A stretch of 64,000 nt of DNA, taken from positions 31,165,596 through 31,229,595 of the forward strand of contig OZ024935.1 in the NCBI GenBank assembly GCA_964017235.1, written 5' to 3'. The notes under the pieces are model-generated. The model did not search any database and was not told the DNA's origin. It saw only the letters and a program-made list of their open reading frames with translations. The stretch is from Sabellastarte sp. h YS-2021. Taxonomy: Eukaryota; Annelida; Polychaeta; Sabellida; Sabellidae. Positions 42,510-52,882 of this stretch are shown piece by piece (within the stretch, counting starts at the first letter, position 1; the number at the start of each line of letters is the position of its first letter). Both the position numbers and the translations under genes were made by a program.

Positions 42510-43107
42510 GTTTCAGGCTGCATCACTTCTTGTTGGGACTGTCTAAGCACTCTGTTGTAGCCATCCATCAGAAAATGTATCTCTATGCATGTTGAACATA
42601 TGTCCTATTGATAATTTCTACCTAAATAATAAAGAAAATGCAAAAACATAACTCTCGGTGGACCACAGAAAGCACAACATTTTAAGTGTGTTCCACGATA
42701 TTTTCACCAGTTTAAAACGTCCAGAATAAATTTGACCATAAATCTTGCAGTGAACGGTTTCAACAAACTAAAATATAAAGCAACATGATGTCAGACTGTT
42801 TTTAAATGGCTGTGCATCAGTACTGGCTTTATTCACTGAACTACCCCATATAATATAATCTACGTGATGTGGTGGAACTGGAAAATAAAATCAAACTATA
42901 ATTTTTACAAGAAAATATTATATTTTGCAAAACAAGTCATCAAGGAAACAAATTCTACATGATGCTAGGTCACACTCCTTCATTTGAATGAGTCTGATTT
43001 AAGAATGTCTTCATTTAAATAGTGCACGTCAGAAGAGGAAGGAAAGAAGGTGAAGACGGTGAACGGCTTTATTTTTCTTTGTACTTTTAAGTATATTGGA
43101 AAATTTA
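42510..43107. other. No recognised feature
   Basis: AT-rich sequence without gene or clear repeat. Confidence 0.45.
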
Positions 43108-43655
43108 GGACCGGTTTCACAAACAACATAGCCTGGATTTAGGCCAGAAGTTAAGTCTTTTGTCTTAAATTCAGGCTAAGCCTGTGGTCTTAGGCTGAGA
43201 GAGTTTCACAAAGTTGCTTTGGCAACTTTTGTCTAAGTCTCTCTGGGAATGGGTTAACTATTGTAAACAAAGACTTAAATATGGCCACAAAAATGTTTTC
43301 TCACTTCAAAATTTCAAATGCCTCAAAACAAAGAATAAACTTTTTGGACACCTCCCTAAATTAATCTCAGGACATTTTTATGAGTGGTTACGAGGCTTTC
43401 CATTGAAAAACAGCATTTTATCAACGATAAAACGACTGAAACAAAGAAAATATGTCACCAGTAAAATATTTTCATCAGAAATAAAGTGTCATCACAGAAA
43501 AACTACCATGGTTACTTGACAACCTTGGACTTACCTAAGTCACTCTTTGTGAAATCTATTTAAGCCCAAGCCAAAGCTGAGACCAAAGCCTAAGATTGAA
43601 GTCCTGATTTAGCCTAAGTCAGGCCTAGTCTAAAACACTTTATGAAACCGGCCGC
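43108..43655. mobile_element. MITE with CCGGTTTCA inverted ends
   Basis: About 550 bp bounded by GGACCGGTTTCACAAA at the left and TTTATGAAACCGGCC at the right. Inside the ends, AGGCTAAGCC/GGCCTAAGT-type motifs are inverted between left and right (CTTAGGCTGAGA against TAAGCCCAAGCC). An internal ORF (43214-43519) shows no family feature. Superfamily undetermined; no clear target duplication seen. Confidence 0.7.
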
Positions 43656-43985
43656 AGGTAAACATAGTTCTGACATCATTTTGGTGTTTGTTAAATATAG
43701 TTGTGGTAGTCATGATAATTCGGAAGACATTTTTCTTAAACTTTATGAAACAATGTTAAGCTGTGTTACAATTATTTTCCAATAATTTGTAAATGGGACA
43801 CATCAAGGGTTCTCATAGGTAAAATGTAAGTGGCTTTTAGATCGTATTAGTTACACAACCTTTAAAATATTGTAAGTTTAACATACAAGTTTTATAATAA
43901 CCTCATGTGCACATATTTTTGTCACGTCCATCATGAATTTAAGTAGATACAGATGTGGAAGAACCAGTACAAATTAATGAAACTA
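43656..43985. other. No recognised feature
   Basis: AT-rich spacer. Confidence 0.4.
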
Positions 43986-43989
43986 GGGA

Positions 43990-44220
43990 GGGGGGGGGTC
44001 AGTGGTGTAGTGGTTATAGAGTGCTCGCCTTCAACCTCTAAGGTCTCCAGTTCAAATCTCGGCCCAGCCACTTCATGTTGGAAAGTCGTTAGTTACCTGC
44101 TGCTGCCCAGTGCTATACAGTGGAGAATCTTGACCAACTAGTATTCACCGGTTCCTCCACCCAAAAACTACCCGTCACAGTATGACCTAGGTTATGAATA
44201 CGACATAAAACAACAAGTAA
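43990..44220 (+). mobile_element. tRNA-derived SINE, plus strand
   Basis: Starts after a G run. tRNA-like head: GTGGTGTAGTGGTTA (A-box type) and AGTTCAAATCTC (B-box type), about 50 bp apart. The body contains TTGACCAACTAGTATTCACC and AACTACCCGTCACAGTATGA. It ends ACATAAAACAACAAGTAAAT. Head, body and A-rich tail are the standard parts of a Pol III SINE. It shares its body with the copy at 44920-45165. Confidence 0.75.
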
Positions 44221-44915
44221 ATCAAAATAAACAGAATTTTGAATGAAGAAATCCACAACAAAGTCTTTTAATATCATTTCTATTTTAGTTGAATGACATC
44301 AATGTTCGAGGGTTTTGCATTCGTTCATGTGACACTTCAAATATGAACCTCTAAAAAGTAAAGAGTTGGCCAGTGTTATTATTATTTGTTTAGTGTGTTG
44401 AATTTGATGCGTGAAGTGGTTTTCATAAAAAAATACATAAACATGAAGACTCAGATTAAAATGGGAGACACATATATTTTACATTAAATAGACTCTTGAT
44501 AACATGCAATTGGCTTTATTATTAGTGCTGGGGAAACCTTTAAATATTGCACAATATATTGTGTGGGCGAAGATCAAAATGCAAGTCACTGTAATAAATA
44601 AATTAAGTTGATAATTTGATACATACATGTGATAACTAGTCTTTTGTCATTTGAGTGTAATTATATGAGATAATATGTTTGTAGAATAGGTTATATTTGA
44701 TTCAGTAGATTTTACAGCAAGATACTTGCAATAATTTGAACATCTCAACTCAGATTTCATGACACAATGTAGTTGTATTATACCATACATATAGGTCATA
44801 TAAGATTATTTCATATGGAATGTTGAACTGATGAAACCAAAAATATAATTATGTGGCACAAACTGGAAAGTTAAAAATGTGTTTTAGTTTTTTCTAAAGG
44901 TTATTTCTTTAGATT
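44221..44915. other. No recognised feature
   Basis: AT-rich spacer between two SINEs. Confidence 0.4.
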
Positions 44916-44919
44916 TACT

Positions 44920-45165
44920 TTTTTATTTATTTATTTATTTGGGGTTTTACAACACTTTCAACACTGTACAGGTCATATCACATTGGGTAGTTTGGAAGGC
45001 AGAGGAAACCAGTACATACAGTTGGTCAAGGTTCTGTACTGTAAACTGCCGACCAATGGCAAGCAACTGCCAACTTTCTCACTTGAGGTCAGGCCAGGAA
45101 CCTAACCCCAATCTTAGAGGTGGGAGGTGAGAGTGTTACCACTCTGTCACCGTCGCCCCTCTTCT
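44920..45165 (-). mobile_element. tRNA-derived SINE, minus strand
   Basis: Read on the minus strand: a tRNA-like head with GACAGAGTGGTAACACTC, a B-box-like GGTTAGGTTCCTGG, then the body CCTTGACCAACTGTATGTAC and TTTCCTCTGCCTTCCAAACT. The tail is (AAAT)n, seen as (ATTT)n at 44922-44940. The body corresponds to the plus-strand SINE at 43990. Confidence 0.72.
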
Positions 45166-45206
45166 TTAGATTTACATAATATACGCTAGATGAATTCACA
45201 TATATA

Positions 45207-45345
45207 GAATTCTAATTCTAATTTAACTTTTATAGCGCTTAATATCCACTGAATAGTGGACTCTAAGGCGCAACAAGACAATAGCAATATACAAATTCAA
45301 AGTCCAGGGACAGAAACAGGTCAGCACCACGGAAATAAACAATGA
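45207..45345 (-). mobile_element. 5'-truncated LINE 3' tail (same family as 1227-4232)
   Basis: Minus-strand sequence shows GTGGTGCTGACC, CTGTCCCTGG, TTGTTGCGCCTTAGAGTC and ATTAAGCGCTATAAAAGT, ending in AATTAGAATTAGA. It matches 4100-4232 phrase by phrase, including the AATTAG tail. A very short copy, as expected from incomplete reverse transcription. Confidence 0.85.
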
Positions 45346-47279
45346 AATTCCTTAATTTGTGTTTTTCATTCTTTTTCAAATTAACAATTTAGCAAGTTCA
45401 CTTCTATGTTTTCAGAGTCCCCTGATGCCCTCCAAGAGAATCACACAGCAGCCAGAGGGTACTGATAATTTCCATTGCACAATAATAGGTATATATGTTG
45501 TATTGAATGAATAATAATGTATTGGATGAGTAAATGTTCTAACTATGTCGTGATTAATAAATGATTTATAAGATATAAAGAAAGTTAAGAACACTGAGAG
45601 ATTAAATGTATAGAATTTATGTCATGACATATACGTTCATTAATGTTTAACCATGTTACAGACTGATCCCTTTTTATATCAATTCCAGGAATGTACCACT
45701 TTTATTTTTCATGTTAATTCAAGGTAAATTCAATGCATGATTATACAAAACCATAATGACACAATAGCTACATGAGTACATTGTACATACACAATTGTAA
45801 TCTAACACACAAAATGTCTCGGCGGCAATTTAGGCCACTGGTTGCCGTCCTGGCTGCTGAAGGGCTACCATGTGGACTACCATGAACCAATGGGTAGCAG
45901 CATGGCACTCAAGTTAAGAAGTAGGTAACATTATACAATATAAGAATAACTGAGCAATAAGTGCTAGTGGTAAGCAACTATGATGAATAAGAAAATGTTT
46001 AGGAATATTGTCATTGTGACTTCTGGGATTAAGAGGGGAGAATGAGCAACCCTCTTTTGATTGTGTTATAATAACAAAATGTTTGAAATAAAATAGGAAG
46101 TTGTAGGACCATTTTGTCAAAATAATCCTTAATAAGATGAAGACATCCTTCCACAAAGGGTAAGGTTCTGCATTTTGCCAACAGCAGGGCATAGTTAAAA
46201 TCATAGTAATACAGTAACTAAAACTGGTGTATTACGATACTGTGGCTATAAAACGACAAATTATGTACAGTAGAGTAAACCCCCTTCAAGTTAATTCCAT
46301 AGGACCAAACGTTTAAAATAAACTAAAAATTATAGGATTATTGTGTCCAAATAATCTGTAGCATTCCCCTCACAAGGAGGGGAAGGTTCTTCTTTTGTCA
46401 ACAGGAGAAACTGCTATTTATTGACACTGCTAACAAAACTGGAGAACAATAATTAATAATTGCTATGTTATAATTGGTTGCTATAAAAGTATAAATTTGT
46501 AAGTCAACATTATGTAGACTGTTTGTAGTACTCAGTCAACTTAGTTAAATGTCTCGGTTTTTCTAGTCAAACTGAAAAGTCTGTGTCAAAAAATTACTTT
46601 AACTAACAGAGCAAAATAAATTGAGTTGGCCAAAGTGGGAGTTGAATACGAGTTGAATCTTATAAAGTTTGTATTTGGAGTTGTAATGCTTTGCAAGAAT
46701 GTTAGAAAGGTTGAGATCAAATTGTGTGGGACCTAGCCATTCAAGCACTCCAAGAGGTATAAAATAGCGAGTGAAAGACATGTACATATAAAATTGTTAT
46801 CATATTAGGAGTTTATTTGTTTGTATATACCCAACTAATCTTATAGTATAAATTACTATAAGTAAGAAATTTATAATCTTAAGTATCACAATGTGGCAAT
46901 AACAGCAACCAATAAGTAATAACTTAATGTCAAGTTCATAAAGATGTCAAAGACAAAAAAGCGATGGTTATTCTTCAGCTAATATTACGAGGAGTAGCAT
47001 GTGGTCATATGTAAGCGTCAAATTATTAGTATGAAGATCAGAACAATTTATTTTTGTTCCTTAGGTAATGATAGTCTAATCATTATAATGATGTTATTGT
47101 CACTTAACATAGTTTCTGTGCTGACTGTACTAGTTTGATTGTTGAGAGCAACATGTAGCTGCACTGTTGGCTTGAAAATTATATAATGCTACCTCCTGAA
47201 CATTTAATTAGTAAATTTAAATATTATGTGAAAGAGTAAACACACTGACAGAGCTGAGCCAGTGTCTTTATTTTCATGG
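45346..47279. other. AT-rich gene-free sequence
   Basis: Only short open frames without features. Two related phrases, AACCCCCTTCAAGTTAATTC and neighbouring ATAATC blocks (about 46120-46400), hint at an old internal repeat. Confidence 0.45.
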
Positions 47280-47295
47280 CTTGTTACGAATCATA

Positions 47296-47440
47296 GACAA
47301 ATCGGCCCTTTGCCAAATCGGCCCCCGTCAAATCGGCCCCCAAAATGAAATTAGCTGGTCAAATCGGCCCCCTATAAAATAATTTATGGTCAAATCGGAC
47401 CCCTATAAAATAATTTATGGTCAAATCGGCCCCCTAGATA
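47296..47440 (+). repeat. 31-bp tandem repeat in the left arm
   Basis: Units beginning CAAATCGGCCCCC and continuing TATAAAATAATTTATGGT, three close copies plus partial ones. One unit has GGACCC for GGCCCC. Confidence 0.9.
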
Positions 47441-48431
47441 TAGTTAGATAAGTGTACATATGATTTATGTATTTTCACACAATTTCACATCCCTTAGATG
47501 TCGGGGTTAGTGGTGAGTTTTTTGCATCTATTTAGTTTATTATCTATCTATAATATAAAATTTTTAATTATAATAATAATGTTCTGCCATTGTTCTCTTT
47601 GATGCCCACAAGGGGGGAGATGAGATAATCCTCTGCATGCAAATCAAAAAGAACAATCAGCTTTTTATGTCTAATACTGTTTATTTAACATTTTAGCTAG
47701 TAATCCCTATATTAAACAAATACCAAAGATCACTAAATTTATAATCCCATCAGAGGCAGTGCAGACAATGTAATTGCACTTTTAATAATTCTAACATAAA
47801 CAAGTTATATTGCACATAGATTATAAGGGATTGATTTGAGTATCTTGACATCTTTCATTTGTGTTAATTACACTTAGTCAAACAACACATAAACTACTGG
47901 CACTATTGCCATAACATTGTCATGCATATTTATCCACCTATTATTTTAATAAGAGCCTGATTTCAATTAAATGATGCATTTCTTCTATAAAAGGGCTGCT
48001 TTTTTCTCCAATTATCAGTCAGCTTTGGAAGTTCAAAGTAACATGATATAATTATAAGAAAAACTGACCAATAAATTTATGTATAAGCTGTAAATTGAAG
48101 AAATATATCTATCAACCCAGTTGAATGCTCTCTGCAGATGTATAATTAAGTTCTAATTACAGAAGTTTTCAATTGGGGGCCGAAAGGAACACCATAAAAC
48201 ACTTAACTTAAATTAATCTGAAATATAACTTTCAAATAAAAGTGATAATAAAACAATTACAAATATATCTTAAATGTTGTAATACTAAAATATTTCCTTT
48301 TTATGTGTGTAAATATTGTGTATATCTTTGTTCCTTTGCAAAATGGTGAGCCCTGGTCACCACGGGGAAAGAGGCTCTTAACCCTCTACTCCCCATGTGA
48401 CTGGTGTACACAAAAAAAAAAAAAAAAAAAA

Positions 48432-48541
48432 TTGGGGCCGATTTGCCCAGGGCCAGTTTTTTAGGGGGCCGATTTGCCGAGGGCCGACTTTTTAAGGGGG
48501 CCGATTTGCCGAGGGCCGAATTGGCAAAGGGCCGATTTGTC
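48432..48541 (-). repeat. AAATCGGCCC repeats in the right arm
   Basis: Five copies of GGGGGCCGATTTGCC-type sequence with GAGGGCCGA spacers, the complement of the left-arm motif but with different spacing (about 28-32 bp). Confidence 0.88.
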
Positions 48542-48776
48542 CAGCTCCCCTTGTTACAATATTCCAGTAGGTTTTACACCACATGATAAGCAGTGATTCT
48601 GTTATCAGGCTGGAGCCTGCTACCACACCATCTAGGTGATGTATAGTGAATTTCCCCAATCAACTAGGAAAGTAGCTCAAGCGAAGAGAGGAAGCGAATC
48701 CAAAGGTGAGACGTACCTTAGTATGCAGATGACACTGATTGTACGAAGACAGGCATAACCTGCAACTGCAGCTTAC

Positions 48777-48933
48777 CAGTAAGTGCCTTGTCCCAAGTTT
48801 GTTGGTCAGGCATGGTGGGTGTCTGAACTGTCAGTGGCGATGGCAAAAAAATTTCTTGTTCTTGTAACCTCCTATAAATAATGGGGTCATGACCTCTAAA
48901 CTTTGTATTCCCGCCAAATGCAGCCATTTTCAT
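48777..48933 (-). CDS. Candidate host first coding exon (partial)
   Basis: Minus-strand ATG at 48933 in a context with a second in-frame ATG two codons later ('MKMAAFGGNTKFRGHD'). 52 codons follow, with normal protein composition ('IIYRRLQEQEIFLPSP', 'MPDQQTWDKALTG'). At 48771-48776 the minus strand reads GTAAGC, a good 5' splice site directly after codon 52 plus one base (CTTACTG|GTAAGC). No transposon motif is present. I do not recognise the protein. The next exon would be to the left, and the one candidate interval is occupied by the TIR element. It could also be chance. Confidence 0.35.
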
Positions 48934-49312
48934 TAATATTTAAGCTTTCAACAGGGAAACACCCCTTTTATGAAATCAAAAAATTTTACATGTCTCGATT
49001 TTAGTCGATTTTTAGTTAACTTTTGGAAACTCTGAAGCTTCAGATGCACTGATCCTCCAGAGTTTCAGTGTTCTTTCAGAGTTGTGGCTGATACCTGGGA
49101 CGTGATGTTGAAGATCTGATGTGACCTGATGTCGGATGTGGCTGTATAAATCTATCTCAGATTATTGAGACAGGCGATACTGGCTCTGGGGTGACTTGGA
49201 GCAGCTTTAAAGGGCTGTATAAATTTTTATTATTTACTTTGAAAGTCATCACAGACCTAGTACGCGTGAATCAGTGATCTGACCACACTATTTGTGTTTA
49301 TAGATCTGCAAT
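48934..49312 (+). other. 5' region of the plus-strand DIRS/Ngaro-type element
   Basis: No ORF. TATAAATTTTTATTA at about 49219 appears inverted at about 54560 (TAATAAAAATTTATA), which might be terminal inverted repeats, though the sequence is low-complexity. The left end of the element cannot be fixed. Confidence 0.4.
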
Positions 49313-50269
49313 ATGCCAAAGACATTTGATTGTAACGCCTGTGGGGACAGGCATCAGAGACCAATTAATAGTAAATGTACAAGAATTAGCGACAGTGAGC
49401 CAGAGGATGGCATTAGTGTTACCAGTGCGGGATAATCTGACATTAACTTGCAAATACTGAACAAGTTAAAAAGTTTAAGTGGTAGGATGTTAGCCGTGGA
49501 ACAAAGAGTTGACAAGGTGGAGAAGCCAGGCAACCAGTCAAATTCAGTGGCACCAGAAACCACAGCAGTTGCGTCGAGCACAGCGTCAAGTACAGCGTCA
49601 GACACTGTCATCCCTTCCATAGACTTCCTTAAAGCGTCGGACACCATTCAGGCCAGAGTGGACGACAGGATCAAGGAACTTCAAGCCATGCATCCACAAG
49701 GCAAGTTCAAATCACAAACGGGTGGTTCTGATACCTATTGGTGTAAAAGGGAGGTACCTTGGCCTCAAAATCATATTTTAAGTGGTACTAGCAAGTCCAG
49801 GGTATCACATGATAACTTTTCCATGGCCCAGTGGGTTTCTGGTTTTTGTGCTATTATAAAAGAGGCGAGTAATGTTCAAACGAAAAATAACAAGTTGAGT
49901 TATGTAGCAGATCTTATGGAGGACTGTCACGACTTTGGGTGGCAGTCACCCAAGGAAGCTCATGCTGTAGTACTTTGCCACATGGAGGAAAACAAAGTTA
50001 ATTGGGAGGAAACCAATAAACTTGACCGTCTTAGACGAGTCCATGCTCAAAGAAATCAAAATTCAAACATGTCATTGGGTCGAAAATTCAAATCCAAAGA
50101 TAAGGGCATTCCATGCTGTTTTTATCAAAAGGGCACATGTGGGCAGAAAACTGAACATGAAAATGGGGGACAGTTATATCTCCACATTTGTGAACATTGT
50201 TTTGCTAAAGGCAAGTCTCATCCCCACCCAGGCAAGGATTGTAGGCAAAAAGTACCAAAAAACGAGTAG
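49313..50269 (+). pseudogene. Gag-like zinc-finger protein, one in-frame stop
   Basis: ATG at 49313 opens 'MPKTFDCNACGDRHQRP' with a CX2CX3H-type start, also found in copy 2 ('NCWKCSEKHYPPTGRNC'). A single TAA at 49433-49435 interrupts; the rest is open to 50269. It has a coiled-coil-like stretch ('LKSLSGRMLAVEQRVDKVEK'), a conserved core ('VPWPQNHILSGTSKSRVSHD', 'MAQWVSGFCAII', 'EAHAVVLCHMEENKVNWEET', 'LDRLRRVHAQRN'), then Cys/His clusters 'CCFYQKGTCGQKTEH' and 'HICEHCFAKGKSH'. These match copy 2 in order. The role is inferred as RNA binding and particle formation. Confidence 0.78.
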
Positions 50270-50873
50270 GGCACTGCAGAATTGCAGTGCCAGAAAGTAC
50301 CAGTAAAAAATCTTTCAGTACTCGAGTTATTGTAAATAGTAATAAGTATTTTGTACAGAGTGAGAATTGGAGGCAGGATTGGTGGCTTGCCAATAATGTA
50401 TTGTATTCTGATGTCATTAAGAACAGAGGTAAACTTGTGGAAAATCATGGAAATGTTATCACTAAACGTGAAGCTAATGGGTAAAAACATCACAGTTTAT
50501 TGTGGTAAAAACATCACCAGAACCCGTCAAAAATGTCAATAGCAAACAAAAATATCAATATTGCTCATGACAACATGTTTAGGGACACCAAAAGTCATTA
50601 TTCCCGTGTCAAAGTTAGTCAAAAACCCCAAAAAACAATGGCTCATTACACAGACATGAAGAATGGTCAAAGGTGCGAATCTGACAATAATAGCCATTCA
50701 ATAAACAATGGTATTGTTCAGAGGTGCGACTCTGCAAACAATAGTCAAAGTCGCACCTCTAATCAAACTGGCAAAGCAAAAGTCAGGTTAATTACACAAC
50801 AAGTGTTAAAAATAGATTTTGGCCTTTATGTACTCAGGACAAGGTTAAGCCTAGTTCACATGGTCACGAACAC
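50270..50873 (+). other. Interval between gag-like and RT regions, copy 1
   Basis: Low-complexity open stretches rich in Asn/Ser/Lys with two stops; an internal repeat ('QRCESDNNSHS' and 'QRCDSANNSQS', about 50660-50760). It may be the spacer or N-terminus of the pol protein. Confidence 0.45.
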
Positions 50874-52862
50874 ATGGTGAGTGTCCGTGACAATGACAAA
50901 AATACAAATAAAAATGTGTCAGAACTTGTCAATCACAACAATAAGTGTCAACTCCCACTAGTAAAAGATACTAGGGCAAGTCAAAACAAAGTTGACAAAC
51001 AAGGTACAGTTTCAGCCCCTCAAAAGAAAGCTTCAGACATAGTGAACCAAAATGATCAAGTTACTGACAATGTTTCGGATCCGGACAAATATGCATTGGA
51101 CTTAAGATTTCGTCCTCGTCATAGGCTTAGAATTCAAGAAGCCAGAAATTGTCGGACTTTCAAGCTTTGGGATGAGCAGATGTCGGATAAATTCGGATAT
51201 ATCCCTCTCCAGGATCAGACTATTCCTAGTGAAGATAATAGAAAAGCAAGCATGACTGATGCTCTAAAAATGCATGAAATTATCAGTAAATCGAACACTT
51301 ATAATTTCGTAGATTGTCAAATACAGGTCCCTTCAGAATTAAATGCTGATGTCTGGGAGCAGTACCTGGAATATCTTATAAGATATGGATTTCCTTTAGA
51401 TTTCAACAAAAAAAAACATGTCTGTCTCATAAATTAGGTAATCATGGTTCAGGGAATAAGTATCCCACAGATATTGAAGCATATTTAGCAGAAGAAATGA
51501 AACATAATACCATTTTAGGCCCATTTCACACTCCTCCCATACCAGACCTTCATGTATGTATCCCCATTTATGACTCATGAAAAGCCAGGAGCCCCTCATC
51601 GCAGGGTCATTATAGACCTCAGCTTTCCTGCTGGCGAGTCTGTCAATGCTGGAGTTGACTCTGAACAGTATCTGGGTTCGAAATTCTTGCTTACCTTGCC
51701 CACCATAGATACAATCACTAATAAACTAGTTAAATTGGGTAAGGGAGTCTTACTTTATAAAATTGACATCTCAAGAGCCTTCAGACATGTTAAGATAGAC
51801 CCTGCTGATTATAAATATTTAGGTCTACACTTCCAAGACTACTTCCTTGATAGCTGCCTGCCATTCGGCTTTCGGCACTGTTCGGCCATCTTCCAACGCC
51901 TCAGTGACGCCGTCAGATATATCATGAGCACCAAAGGTCACAATGTGACCAATTATATTGATGATATCATCGGATATGCAGTTAAATCCAAAGCTCAGGC
52001 CTCTTTTGATACATTGTATACCCTCCTTCAGGACCTAGGTTTCAAAATTAGTACAAACAAGTTGGTAACACCCACCACGAAGGCCACCTGCTTAGGCGTC
52101 GAACTAGATACCGAAAACTCAACAATTGCTGTGCCTCAGGAAAAATTACATGATATTAGGCAAGAGTGTCAACAATGGCTAAGTAAAACTACTTGTACCA
52201 AGCGTCAACTTCAGTCATTGCTAGGAAAACTACTTTATGTCACAAAATGCGTCAGGGCCTCAAGACCCTTCCTAAACAGAATGCTAGATACCCTAAGAGC
52301 AGCCCATAAGCAGGATACTATTGCCATAGATTGTGACCTTAACTGGTTTACTAGGTTCTTACCACAATTTAATGGTGTAGCCTTCTTTAGTCGTAACCCC
52401 ATACATACACATGTCGAATTAGATGCTTCACTCCAAGGCTTAGGAGCCATGTGTGGTCAGGAAATTTATGCAATTGCACTCCCCAATGGCTACCAAAACT
52501 ATAACATTGTACACCTGGAGATGGTGAATATTCTAGTGGCAGTTCGAACATGGGCCCACCAATGGCAGGGTCGAAAGGTGGTGATTCACTGTGACAATCA
52601 GGCAGTTGTATCAGTACTGAGCTCCGGCCACACTAGGGATATGACCTTGGCAGCTATAGCTCGCAACATAAACATGATTACTGCATTTAAAGACATAGAA
52701 CTTCTTACAGTTCATATTGAAGGTAAATTGAATGTGGTAGCTGATACTTTGTCCAGATTGTCTATAAATCCAGGTCTAATTGAAAAAATTCCCGAATTGG
52801 TCCCTGGTCATATATGGATCACTCCTGAAGCCAATGCATTGATGTTGGACTGGTCTATTTAA
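50874..52862 (+). pseudogene. Reverse transcriptase-RNase H of copy 1, two compensating shifts
   Basis: N-terminal lead ('FRPRHRLRIQEARNCRTFKL', 'VWEQYLEYLIRYGFPLDFNK') to 51437. A run of nine A (51407-51415) marks a shift; 'LGNHGSGNKYPTDIEAYLAE' continues in another frame until about 51550, then the first frame resumes. RT: 'PHRRVIIDLSFPAGESVNAG', 'VLLYKIDISRAFRHVKID' (catalytic D), 'LPFGFRHCSAIFQRLSDAVR', 'NYIDDIIGYA' (YIDD box, about 51953-51985). RNase H: 'HVELDASLQGLGA' (D), 'IVHLEMVNILVA' (E), 'VIHCDNQAVVSVL' (D) and 'NVVADTLSRL' (D). The four acidic residues are all there. It would be active but for the two shifts. Confidence 0.86.
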
Positions 52863-52882
52863 TTGCAGGTTCCAATCCTCAT

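Larger units (their letters stand above)
47288..48549. mobile_element. TIR element with AAATCGGCCC repeat ends
   Basis: 1.26 kb. The left side starts GACAAATCGGCCCTTTGCCA (47296) and the right side ends with its near complement at 48541. Both sides contain several further copies of CAAATCGGCCCCC. The 8-bp word CTTGTTAC flanks it (47280-47287 and 48550-48557), an apparent target duplication of hAT- or Mutator-like length. No transposase is inside. A 20-base A run lies at 48411-48431. The short ORF through the right arm is repeat translation, not a gene. Confidence 0.75.

Noticed and set aside
43214..43519. 101-codon ORF in the MITE
   Set aside because: No start context, no recognised domain, and it overlaps the inverted internal motifs of the element.
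43990..44065. Functional tRNA gene
   Set aside because: A- and B-box-like motifs are present, but no acceptor stem or full cloverleaf can be drawn, and the sequence continues into a SINE body shared with 44920-45165.
47296..47440. CRISPR-like repeats
   Set aside because: Same reason: the entire 31-bp unit is repeated and the other arm is inverted, as in transposon ends.
48404..48586. Short protein gene through the right arm of the AAATCGGCCC element
   Set aside because: Its residues are a translation of the repeat (GADLPRA-type repeats) preceded by a poly-A run.
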